Assembly (NCBI GenBank): GCA_004762155.1
Contig: SIHP01000013.1
Coordinates: forward strand, 1 to 64,000
Source: Flavobacteriaceae bacterium
Lineage (GTDB): Bacteria > Bacteroidota > Bacteroidia > Flavobacteriales > Flavobacteriaceae
Direction: 5' to 3'
DNA length: 64,000 nucleotides
In this document: positions 1 through 5,947 of the stretch, in pieces
How positions within the stretch are numbered: the first letter of the stretch is position 1
How the letters are laid out: each line of letters opens with the position of its first letter
Notes under the pieces: generated by a model
What the model was told of the DNA's origin: nothing
The model's database searches: none
Seen by the model: only the letters and a program-made list of their open reading frames with translations
Program-made: the position numbers and the translations under genes

Positions 1-28
1 TAACTAAACTTTATCCGTAATTTTGAAT

Positions 29-122
29 AACTTATTAAGGTAATTTTTTAGGGAAGAATTACTGAAAAGGAAAAAAGGGCAAAAATTAACCTTTTAAATG
101 CAAAGCATTTGAAAGGTTTTTT
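29..122 (+). ncRNA. Family-A small RNA, unit 1 (predicted)
   Basis: The -7 element TAATTTTG is at 18-25, so the start is expected near 29. A 9-bp stem (40-48 with 54-62) encloses the loop TAGGG. A terminator hairpin with a T run occupies about 89-122. No start codon begins a useful reading frame. Transcription is inferred only from these signals. Confidence 0.6.
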
Positions 123-211
123 CATTTGACACCTAAAACACAGTGCTATGTTGTTTTCTGTAATTGCGGTTATTACTCTATTCAAACAAAATAGCTTTCT
201 TAGATTTGACT

Positions 212-307
212 AACTTATTAAAGTAGTTTTTGGGGAAGAATTACCGAAAATAAAAAAAGAGAGAACTTAAGCCTTTTGAATGCATAGCATTTGAAAGGCT
301 TTTTTTT
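212..307 (+). ncRNA. Family-A small RNA, unit 2 (predicted)
   Basis: The -7 element TAGATTTG is at 201-208. A 9-bp stem (223-231 with 236-244, two G-U pairs) is closed by a GGGG loop at 232-235. The terminator hairpin is 269-300 followed by seven Ts. A TTGCGG half-site at 164 is 37 bp before the -7 element; its partner 22 bp further upstream is degenerate. Confidence 0.65.
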
Positions 308-341
308 AACATAACTTCCAATTTTAAAAACAATTTTATAC

Positions 342-372
342 TTGCGGAAATACGCATTTTAATTTACGGATA
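342..372 (+). promoter_or_regulatory. LytTR-like direct repeat before unit 3
   Basis: TTGCGGAAA at 342 and TTACGGATA at 364 are spaced 22 bp start to start, and the second is 37 bp before the -7 element at 401. Direct repeats of a short TxCxG core at about two helical turns are the known arrangement of LytTR-domain regulator sites. Assignment to that family is inference from geometry. Confidence 0.55.
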
Positions 373-411
373 TCACTCTCTTCAAACAAAATAGCTTTCT
401 TAGATTTGATT

Positions 412-504
412 AACTTATTAAAGTAGTTTTTGGGGAAGAATTACCGAAAATAAAAAAGAGAGAACTTAAGCCTTTTGAATGCATAGCATTTGAAAGGCTT
501 TTTT
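412..504 (+). ncRNA. Family-A small RNA, unit 3 (predicted)
   Basis: This is an almost exact copy of unit 2, displaced by 200 bp. The -7 element TAGATTTG is at 401-408, the GGGG loop at 432-435 sits on the same 9-bp stem (423-431 with 436-444), and the terminator hairpin with T run is 468-504. Both upstream half-sites (342 and 364) are intact, making this the reference copy of family A. Confidence 0.68.
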
Positions 505-543
505 AGTTATCTTCAAAACACAACTTTCAATCAGTTTTTATAA

Positions 544-574
544 TTGCAGAAATCCACACTTTTTATTTCGGATA
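544..574 (+). promoter_or_regulatory. LytTR-like direct repeat before unit 4
   Basis: TTGCAGAAA at 544 and TTTCGGATA at 566 are 22 bp apart, with the second 37 bp before the -7 element at 603. The spacing is kept although the intervening sequence differs from unit 3. Confidence 0.5.
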
Positions 575-613
575 TCACTCTCTTCAATAATAAAAACTAA
601 CATACTTTTGACC

Positions 614-695
614 TAGTAATTGTAGGGAAAAACTACTGGAAAGAAAAAGACAATAGTAAGCCTTTTGAATGCATAGCATTTGAAAGGCTTTCTTC
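614..695 (+). ncRNA. Family-A small RNA, unit 4 (predicted)
   Basis: The -7 element TACTTTTG is at 603-610. The leader hairpin has diverged: 612-613 and 615-618 pair with 634-639 around a loop containing AGGGA (624-628). The terminator hairpin at 658-690 is identical in its stem to that of units 2 and 3 and is followed by a T-rich run. Conserved pairing despite changed sequence argues for selection on RNA structure. Confidence 0.58.
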
Positions 696-790
696 TTTTA
701 AAGTTTTTAGAAACATATAAACACTCCTGGTGTTGATATGTTAATTTACGTTAATTACTTATCTAGAAAAAAACAATGTTAAATTTGAAT

Positions 791-884
791 CAAGTATTAA
801 AATAATTTTATAGAGGAAAAATTACATAATAAAAAAAGAAAAGTTAAACCTTTCAAGTGTTATATACATTTGAAAGGTTTTTAT
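791..884 (+). ncRNA. Family-A small RNA, unit 5 (predicted, most diverged)
   Basis: The -7 element TAAATTTG is at 780-787. A 7-bp stem (803-809 with 818-824) carries a loop containing GAGG, and the terminator hairpin at 846-880 has one wobble pair and a T-rich tail. Only one weak TTACG half-site (746) is visible upstream, at a different spacing, so this copy may be decaying or regulated differently. Confidence 0.5.
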
Positions 885-908
885 TTTAATAAGTACGTAA
901 ATTAAAAA

Positions 909-939
909 TTACGGAAAAACCCTCATTTTTTTGCGGATA
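909..939 (+). promoter_or_regulatory. LytTR-like direct repeat before the peptide-coding unit 6
   Basis: TTACGGAAA at 909 and TTGCGGATA at 931 are 22 bp apart; the second is 38 bp before TATCTTTG at 969-976. It links the peptide transcript to the same control as families A and B. Confidence 0.55.
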
Positions 940-979
940 TTACCTTTTAAAAACCTTGGTATTGCTACTATCTTTGCAG

Positions 980-1176
980 AGGTTATCATAAGGTAACTAT
1001 AATGGGGATTAAATATTAAATATTATGAAAACAAAATTATTCATGGGGATTAGTAATTTGTTAAAAAACTTTTTACTAGCATTAGCAGAGTTTGGAAAAG
1101 GAGCAAGCTATGCATTAAAGCATTAGTAAAATTCAACTACTAATTAAAAACCTTCTAGTTTTCTAGAGGGTTTTTT
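980..1176 (+). ncRNA. Unit 6 transcript: possible dual-function RNA carrying a 33-codon ORF
   Basis: The -7 element TATCTTTG (969-976) predicts a start near 980. The 5' part holds a short TAAT-GGGG-ATTA hairpin at 1000-1011, echoing the GGGG loops of the neighbouring units. The ORF is 1025-1126. A terminator hairpin at 1146-1176 uses the same CCTTCTAG...CTAGARGG core as family B. Shared terminator and GGGG motif suggest family B arose from, or gave rise to, this unit. Confidence 0.6.
1025..1126 (+). CDS. 33-residue hydrophobic/amphipathic microprotein
   Basis: This short ORF starts at ATG 1025; a second in-frame ATG at 1043 would give 27 residues. The middle (residues 9-20) is rich in Leu, Ile, Phe and Ala with spaced Lys and Asn, followed by a Glu, then Gly-Lys-Gly and a basic Lys-His end. 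This suggests an amphipathic helix and not a cleavable secretion signal, although a membrane peptide is possible. It sits between its own promoter and terminator, so expression is plausible. I do not recognise the family. Size and control loosely recall delta-haemolysin on staphylococcal RNAIII, which is also driven by a LytTR regulator; this is analogy, not homology. Confidence 0.55.
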   Translation: MKTKLFMGISNLLKNFLLALAEFGKGASYALKH

Positions 1177-1203
1177 GTTGTTTATAACAATAGTATATTT
1201 TTT

Positions 1204-1234
1204 TTACAGAAAACCACATCTTTTATTACAGTTT
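1204..1234 (+). promoter_or_regulatory. LytTR-like direct repeat before unit 7 (B1)
   Basis: TTACAG at 1204 and TTACAG at 1226 are 22 bp apart, with the second 37 bp before TAGTTTTG at 1263. No TTG -33 element is visible at the usual spacing, which fits an activator-dependent promoter. Confidence 0.55.
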
Positions 1235-1273
1235 TCCCTTCTTCCATTATAAAAAGTTACACTAGTTTTGAAT

Positions 1274-1350
1274 TGTTGTTTTTACAACCGTTATGGGGAT
1301 AACGATTTTATGGGGATTATAAAGCCTTCTAGTTTTCTAGAAGGCTTTTA
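1274..1350 (+). ncRNA. Family-B small RNA, unit 7 (B1, predicted)
   Basis: The -7 element TAGTTTTG is at 1263-1270. Hairpin 1 pairs GTTG 1275-1278 with CAAC 1285-1288. Hairpin 2 (1289-1304) is CGTTAT-GGGG-ATAACG. An unpaired ATGGGGAT follows at 1310-1317, then the terminator stem 1322-1347. A 9-codon frame from ATG 1294 exists here but is not kept in the other copies, so RNA function is favoured. Confidence 0.65.
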
Positions 1351-1380
1351 TATTTATTTAAAATACAAATGACTTAATAT

Positions 1381-1411
1381 TTACAGAAAACCACATCTTT
1401 TTTTACAGTTT
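1381..1411 (+). promoter_or_regulatory. LytTR-like direct repeat before unit 8 (B2)
   Basis: TTACAG at 1381 and 1403, 22 bp apart, 37 bp before the -7 element at 1440. Confidence 0.55.
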
Positions 1412-1450
1412 CCCCTTCTTCCGTCATAAAAAGTTATGCTAGTTTTGAAT

Positions 1451-1526
1451 TGTTGTTTTACAACCGTTATGGGGATAACGTTTTATGGGGATTATAAAGC
1501 CTTCTAGTTTTCTAGAAGGCTTTTAT
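1451..1526 (+). ncRNA. Family-B small RNA, unit 8 (B2, predicted)
   Basis: TAGTTTTG is at 1440-1447, the GGGG-loop hairpin at 1465-1480, and the terminator stem from 1497 to 1522 with a T-rich tail. One base is missing after the GGGG hairpin compared with B1, which breaks any common peptide frame but leaves every RNA stem intact. Confidence 0.65.
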
Positions 1527-1555
1527 ATTTATTTAAAATACAAATGACTCAATAT

Positions 1556-1586
1556 TTACAGAAAACCACATCTTTTTTTACAGTTT
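1556..1586 (+). promoter_or_regulatory. LytTR-like direct repeat before unit 9 (B3)
   Basis: TTACAG at 1556 and 1578, 22 bp apart, 37 bp before the -7 element at 1615. Confidence 0.55.
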
Positions 1587-1625
1587 CCCCTTCTTCTGTC
1601 ATAAAAAGTTATGCTAGTTTTGAAT

Positions 1626-1700
1626 TGTTGTTTTACAACCGTTATGGGGATAACGTTTTATAGGGATTATAAAGCCTTCTAGTTTTCTAGAAGGCTTTTA
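1626..1700 (+). ncRNA. Family-B small RNA, unit 9 (B3, predicted)
   Basis: TAGTTTTG is at 1615-1622, the GGGG-loop hairpin at 1640-1655 and the terminator at 1672-1700. The second box reads AGGGAT instead of GGGGAT, so the looped GGGG is the better conserved of the two. Confidence 0.65.
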
Positions 1701-1730
1701 TATGTATATAAAATACAAATAATTTAACCT

Positions 1731-1761
1731 TTACAGAAAACCACATCTTTTATTACAGTTT
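1731..1761 (+). promoter_or_regulatory. LytTR-like direct repeat before unit 10 (B4)
   Basis: TTACAG at 1731 and 1753, 22 bp apart, 37 bp before the -7 element at 1790. Confidence 0.55.
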
Positions 1762-1800
1762 TCCCTTCTTTCATTATATAAAGTAATACTAATTTTGAAT

Positions 1801-1878
1801 TGTTGTTTTTACAACCGTTATGGGGATAACGATTTTATGGGGATTATAAAACCTTCTAGTTTTCTAGAAGGTTTTTTT
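1801..1878 (+). ncRNA. Family-B small RNA, unit 10 (B4, predicted)
   Basis: TAATTTTG is at 1790-1797, the GGGG-loop hairpin at 1816-1831 and the terminator stem 1848-1875 with a seven-T tract. The terminator changes the closing bases from AAGCC/GGCTT to AAACC/GGTTT, a compensated change on both arms. It ends 39 bp before glpK and should insulate that gene from the array. Confidence 0.65.
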
Positions 1879-1917
1879 ATATAATAAATTGTAAATTGTT
1901 ATTTCAATTCTATTAAA

Positions 1918-3402
1918 ATGAAAAAAAAATACATTATTGCTCTCGATCAAGGAACTACAAGTTCCCGCTCTATTGTGGTTAATGAAAATGGTAATATTAT
2001 TGCTATCTCTCAACAAGAATTCAAGCAAATATTTCCTAAATCTGGATGGGTTGAACATAATCCCTTAGAAATTTTAGAAACTCAACTTGCTACTTTAAAA
2101 GAAGTAATTACTAAAGCTAATATCTCCGTTTCTGAAATTGCAGGAATTGGAATAACAAATCAAAGAGAAACTACTGTTATTTGGAATAAAAAAACAGGAA
2201 ACCCCATTTATAATGCCATTGTTTGGCAAGACAAACGTACTGCAGACTTTTGCAATGCATTAAAAGAAAGAAATCTAGAAAATCATGTTAGAAAAACTAC
2301 AGGACTTGTAATTGACAGCTATTTTTCTGCCACAAAAATTCATTGGATACTCAATAATCTTCCCAACGCAAAAGAAGATGCTGAAAAAGGAGATTTACTT
2401 TTTGGAACAATTGATTCTTGGCTTTTATGGAATTTATCTGAAAGAAAAGTTCATGCAACAGATTATAGCAATGCATCAAGAACTATGCTATATGATATTA
2501 AAAACCTTTGTTGGGATGAAACCTTATTAAATGAACTTGAAATTCCTAAATCTTTACTTCCAAAGGTAAATCCTTCTTCTTTTCATTTTGGTGATTATAC
2601 TTTAGAGGGAACAAAAATTCCTATTGCTGGAATTGCAGGAGATCAACAAGCAGCTTTATTTGGACAAACCTGTTTTACTAAAGGTGAGGCAAAAAACACT
2701 TACGGAACTGGTTGTTTTATGTTAATGAATACTGGTGAAGACATAGAATTTTCTAAAAACGGATTGCTTACCACAATTGCTTGGGGAATAAATAATAAAA
2801 TCTATTATGCTTTAGAAGGAAGTGTTTTTATTGCTGGAGCAGCAATTCAATGGTTAAGAGACGGATTAGAGATTATTAAAGACGCTAAAGAAAGTGAAAA
2901 ATTTGCCAAACAAGTTATAGGAGAAAATCCTGTTTATGTCGTTCCAGCATTTGCTGGTTTAGGTGCTCCGTATTGGAATATGTATGCTCGTGGTGCTGTT
3001 TTTGGATTAACTAGAGATACTGGTAAAAACCATTTAATAAAAGCAACTTTAGACTCTTTAGCCTATCAAACTAAAGATGTTTTAGATATAATGCAAAAAG
3101 ACAGTAATGTTACCTTAACTTCTTTAAAAGTTGATGGAGGAGCATCTAAAAATAATACATTGATGCAATTTCAAGCTAACATTTTAAACACAACAGTAGA
3201 AAGACCAGAAGTAACAGAAACTACTGCTCTTGGCGCTGCTTATTTAGCAGGATTATATATTGGTTTGTGGAAACAAGAAGATATTATTGCTAAAAGAAAA
3301 ATAAACACCTTATTTTTACCTAGTTTCTCATCAGAAAAAAGAGAAAAGTTGTACAAAAAATGGCGAAAATCTGTACAAAGTACTATTGATTGGATTGATT
3401 AA
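1918..3402 (+). CDS. glpK: Glycerol kinase
   Basis: Cytoplasmic FGGY-family kinase that phosphorylates glycerol with ATP to sn-glycerol 3-phosphate. At 494 residues it is full length. Visible motifs are the N-terminal phosphate loop DQGTTSS (residues 10-16), the glycerol-binding NQRET (Arg83, Glu84), VWQDKRT, Tyr135 in DSYFSATK, and the catalytic Asp242 in GIAGDQQAALFGQ. These match the E. coli enzyme nearly position for position. No glpF or glpD lies beside it. It follows the last small-RNA terminator, and an 11-bp gap to the next gene suggests co-transcription. Confidence 0.97.
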   Translation: MKKKYIIALDQGTTSSRSIVVNENGNIIAISQQEFKQIFPKSGWVEHNPLEILETQLATLKEVITKANISVSEIAGIGITNQRETTVIWNKKTGNPIYNAIVWQDKRTADFCNALKERNLENHVRKTTGLVIDSYFSATKIHWILNNLPNAKEDAEKGDLLFGTIDSWLLWNLSERKVHATDYSNASRTMLYDIKNLCWDETLLNELEIPKSLLPKVNPSSFHFGDYTLEGTKIPIAGIAGDQQAALFGQTCFTKGEAKNTYGTGCFMLMNTGEDIEFSKNGLLTTIAWGINNKIYYALEGSVFIAGAAIQWLRDGLEIIKDAKESEKFAKQVIGENPVYVVPAFAGLGAPYWNMYARGAVFGLTRDTGKNHLIKATLDSLAYQTKDVLDIMQKDSNVTLTSLKVDGGASKNNTLMQFQANILNTTVERPEVTETTALGAAYLAGLYIGLWKQEDIIAKRKINTLFLPSFSSEKREKLYKKWRKSVQSTIDWID

Positions 3403-3413
3403 AACTTAAAAAA

Positions 3414-3959
3414 ATGGCTAAATTTTATACAAAAATTACAAGTAGACTTGAAAAATTCATGAAAGCTCAAAAAATGTTTTTTGTAGCTACAGCTCCAAAA
3501 GAAGGGCGTATAAACTTATCTCCAAAAGGAATGGATAGTTTTCGTATACTTAATGAAAATAGAATTATTTGGTTAAACGTAACTGGTAGTGGAAATGAAA
3601 CTGCTGCACATATTATAAATAACAACCGAATTACAATGATGATGTGCTCTTTTGAAGGAGCTCCTAATATTCTTCGTATTTACGGAAAAGCAACCGAAAT
3701 TAAACCAAACGATAAAAACTGGAATGAATTAGCAGATTTATTACCAAAATTACCTGGAGCAAGACAAATTTTTGATATAGAAGTAGAAGGTCTTCAAACT
3801 TCTTGTGGTATGTCTATTCCTTTTTACGAATACAAAGGAGAGCGTGAAGAATTAAACGAATGGGCAGAAAACAAAGGTCAAGACGGTATTGAAACCTATT
3901 GGAAAGAAAAAAACACTACAAGTATTGATGGTTTTCCTACAAAGATATTAGACAAATAA
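3414..3959 (+). CDS. Pyridoxamine 5'-phosphate oxidase family (FMN-binding split barrel) protein
   Basis: A 181-residue cytoplasmic protein. The N-terminal part (about residues 8-115), with a KMFFVATAPKEGRINLSPKG stretch and a GNETAAHI segment, resembles FMN-binding split-barrel proteins of the PNPOx-like group. It lacks the signature needed to call it the vitamin B6 enzyme PdxH, so a flavin- or F420-type reductase role is equally possible. It starts 11 bp after glpK and probably shares its transcript; the link with glycerol is not obvious. Confidence 0.75.
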   Translation: MAKFYTKITSRLEKFMKAQKMFFVATAPKEGRINLSPKGMDSFRILNENRIIWLNVTGSGNETAAHIINNNRITMMMCSFEGAPNILRIYGKATEIKPNDKNWNELADLLPKLPGARQIFDIEVEGLQTSCGMSIPFYEYKGEREELNEWAENKGQDGIETYWKEKNTTSIDGFPTKILDK

Positions 3960-4387
3960 GAAAAACGTGTCAGTTCGAATCAAATTCTGAAAAGAATTCA
4001 GCAACCTGAGTTCGATTTAAAAAAAAATGTAAATCAAATACTTATGATTAAATAGTCTTTTATGTCACCTTGAGCATTATAGAAAATGAAATGTTTTTCA
4101 TTTGAATATAGCTTACGAAGTAAGTCGAAAGGTTATTAAATTGTAAGAAGTTAATTAAATCTCGACTGCGCTCGATTTGACATCTAAGTTATTTTTTGAA
4201 TATCAACACTAAATAATGTTAATATTAATCGAACTCAGGTTATTGATCAAACAAATTCACTCGATTTGACAAACTATGAAATTAACATAAAAAATGAATA
4301 TCAGAAAACGACAATTAAAACCCTTACATCGAACTCACGTTAATTCACGTTCCGCAAATTTTTACTGACTTTACGGAAAATATTTTT
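3960..4387. repeat. Gene-free spacer with inverted repeats
   Basis: No gene is visible between the convergent genes. AACCTGAGTTCGATT (4003-4017) is repeated inverted and perfectly at 4227-4241; ATCGAACTCACGT at 4328-4340 is a further near copy, and CTCGATTTGACA occurs at 4171 and 4260. A MITE-like element (4062-4183) is nested inside the long inverted repeat. This is the kind of multicopy intergenic debris common in flavobacterial genomes. Confidence 0.6.
4062..4183. mobile_element. MITE-like element with TGTCA/TGACA ends
   Basis: ATGTCACCTTGAGC at 4062-4075 and GCTCGATTTGACAT at 4170-4183 are inverted and match at 11 of 14 positions. The 122-bp interior has no ORF. Its ends resemble the 29073-29152 element. 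Mobility is inferred. Confidence 0.4.
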
Positions 4388-5695
4388 CTATAATTCTGAA
4401 TTTGTTCTTACACGTCTTTCACTAACGCTAAATCTTCTTATAATTAGTCGTGAAGCTTTATTAAAATTAGCATAATTATACACCCAATTTAAAAACACAA
4501 CCAATCTGTTTCTAAAACCTACTAAAGACATTAAATGCACAAACATCCAAATTAACCAAGCCATAAAACCGCCAAATTGAAGTTTTCCTATATCTGCAAC
4601 AGCTTTATTTCTACCAATTGTAGCCATAGAACCTTTGTCGTTATATTTAAATGATTTTAAATTCGATTTTCCTTTTAATATTTTAACAAAATTATCTGAA
4701 AGTAATTTCGCTTGCTGTATCGCTGGTTGTGCAACTTGCGGATGACCATTTGGGTATTCTTCACTTGGCATTAAAGCAATGTCACCAAGTGCAAAAACAT
4801 CTTCATAACCTTTTACTTTATTATATTCATTAACATAATATCTATTACTTCTAGAGTTAAAACTTTCTTCAGGAAAACCAGGTAATAAATTACCCGTTAC
4901 ACCAGCTGACCAAATTAATGTTCTGGTTTTAAATTCTTTTCCGTCTTTTGTTTTTACAACTTTTCCATCATAATCAGTTACTATAGTATTTGTATGAATT
5001 TGCACACCTAATTGCTGTAGTGCTTTCGTTGATTTTTTTGAAGATTTTAAACTCATAGGAGGTAAAACTCTATCTGCACCTTCCAAAATATGGATCTGCA
5101 TTAATTCTGGATCTAAATCTGGAAAATCAGTAGGAAGAACTCCATGTTTAAATTCAGCAATTGCGCCAGCCAATTCAACACCAGTTGGTCCAGCACCAAC
5201 AATAACAAAATTTAACAAAAACTGTTTATCTTCTTTAGGAACTACAATAGTACTTTTCTCAAAGTTTTGTAAAATTAAACTACGTAAATTCAATGCCTGA
5301 GGAATTGTTTTCATTGGCATTGCATATTTTTTTATTTGCTCGTTACCAAAGAAGTTTGTTCGTGTTCCAGTATTTATAATTAAATAGTCATAAGATAAGT
5401 CTCCAATATCTGCTGTTAAGGTTTTATTTTCTGGATCAACACTTTTTACATCTGCCAATCTGAAATAAAAGTTCTTTTTCCGCTTAATAAACATTCTTAA
5501 CGGATATACAATTGAGTCAGGTTCAATTCCACTTGTTGACACTTGGTATAATAATGGTTGAAAAGCATGATAATTATGCTTGTTTAGCATTACCAATTGT
5601 ATGGGTAATTTTCTTAATTTTTTTACAAGATTTAACCCTGCAAAACCTCCTCCAACTACAACTACTCTTGGCAAATCTGATTTAGGAATGTTCAT
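4388..5695 (-). CDS. Type II NADH:quinone oxidoreductase (NDH-2-like)
   Basis: FAD-dependent oxidoreductase of 435 residues that passes electrons from NADH to membrane quinone without pumping protons. The FAD-binding GGGFAG is at residues 15-20; a second Rossmann motif, VGAGPTGVELAG, lies near residue 165. NYHAFQPLLYQV and a C-terminal hydrophobic segment (MAWLIWMFVHLMSLVGF) for monotopic membrane attachment are typical of NDH-2. It stands alone, convergent with the upstream pair. A sulfide:quinone reductase is less likely because no cysteine pattern for it is seen. Confidence 0.9.
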   Translation of the reverse strand: MNIPKSDLPRVVVVGGGFAGLNLVKKLRKLPIQLVMLNKHNYHAFQPLLYQVSTSGIEPDSIVYPLRMFIKRKKNFYFRLADVKSVDPENKTLTADIGDLSYDYLIINTGTRTNFFGNEQIKKYAMPMKTIPQALNLRSLILQNFEKSTIVVPKEDKQFLLNFVIVGAGPTGVELAGAIAEFKHGVLPTDFPDLDPELMQIHILEGADRVLPPMSLKSSKKSTKALQQLGVQIHTNTIVTDYDGKVVKTKDGKEFKTRTLIWSAGVTGNLLPGFPEESFNSRSNRYYVNEYNKVKGYEDVFALGDIALMPSEEYPNGHPQVAQPAIQQAKLLSDNFVKILKGKSNLKSFKYNDKGSMATIGRNKAVADIGKLQFGGFMAWLIWMFVHLMSLVGFRNRLVVFLNWVYNYANFNKASRLIIRRFSVSERRVRTNSEL

Positions 5696-5802
5696 TTTTT
5701 ATAACGCTTATTTTTTATAAATTCTATTTTGAAAAAAGGCAAAATTACTATGGTAATCTAAGAAAAAAGATGCTAAAAAGCATAAAACTGTTGTTGTTTT
5801 TT

Positions 5803-5897
5803 GCGTTAAGGATTGAGTGCATGTTTGAGCTCTTTTTGTAAAATTTTTCTTTTACAAAAAAGCGAGTAACGAAAGCCTGACCCTAAGGGAAACGCCC
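5803..5897. repeat. Flavobacterial intergenic repeat-type element
   Basis: A 95-bp non-coding block starts with GCGTTAAGGATTGAG and ends with CCCTAAGGGAAACGCCC. It contains an 11-bp stem (5833-5843 with 5850-5860) around a TTTTTC loop and the phrase GCGAGTAACGAAAGCCTGA. It resembles a dispersed element I recall from other Flavobacteriia; that identification is from memory and needs a search. Confidence 0.4.
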
Positions 5898-5916
5898 TAA
5901 ATCAATTATCTTTGAA

Positions 5917-5942
5917 CAGTTATCATTGATCAATGATAATTG
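5917..5942. repeat. 26-nt palindrome downstream of gcdH
   Basis: Positions 5920-5939 form a perfect 20-nt palindrome centred on TGATCA, extended by two more pairs after one G-T mismatch. It lies just past the gcdH stop codon and just after a TATCTTTG motif on the + strand (5907-5914). It may be an operator or simple repeat debris. Confidence 0.4.
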
Positions 5943-5947
5943 ACAAC

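Larger units (their letters stand above)
1..884 (+). repeat. Tandem array of five family-A small transcription units
   Basis: Five related units lie head to tail with -7 elements at 18, 201, 401, 603 and 780. Each has a TAnnTTTG element, about 55 nt of purine-rich sequence with a hairpin whose loop carries a G run, then a terminator hairpin built on CCTTT...AAAGG. Units 2 and 3 are nearly identical over more than 110 bp and exactly 200 bp apart. Units 4 and 5 have diverged. The array probably continues upstream of the window, because the regulatory site expected for unit 1 would fall before base 1. No protein gene fits this stretch. Confidence 0.8.
1204..1878 (+). repeat. Tandem array of four family-B small transcription units
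   Basis: Four copies have -7 elements at 1263, 1440, 1615 and 1790 (periods 177, 175, 175). Each repeat contains two TTACAG half-sites, a pyrimidine-rich spacer, a TARTTTTG element, a GTTG/CAAC hairpin, a CGTTAT-GGGG-ATAACG hairpin, a second GGGGAT or AGGGAT box, and a perfect CCTTCTAG-TTTT-CTAGAAGG terminator stem. Conservation covers the whole period, so recent tandem duplication or gene conversion is likely. Confidence 0.8.

Noticed and set aside
1294..1323. Short peptide frame (9 codons) in family-B unit 7
   Set aside because: Single-base differences shift the frame in units 8 and 9, while all RNA stems are kept, so peptide coding is not the conserved property.
1..1880. CRISPR array
   Set aside because: Repeats are 175-200 bp apart, the whole period is conserved and not just a 25-40-bp repeat, and each contains a promoter and a terminator; no unique 30-bp spacers or cas genes are present.
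4350..4378. TTCCGCAAA and TTTACGGAA as another LytTR-like site
   Set aside because: The two elements are inverted, not direct, the spacing is not 22 bp, and no TAnnTTTG lies 37 bp downstream.
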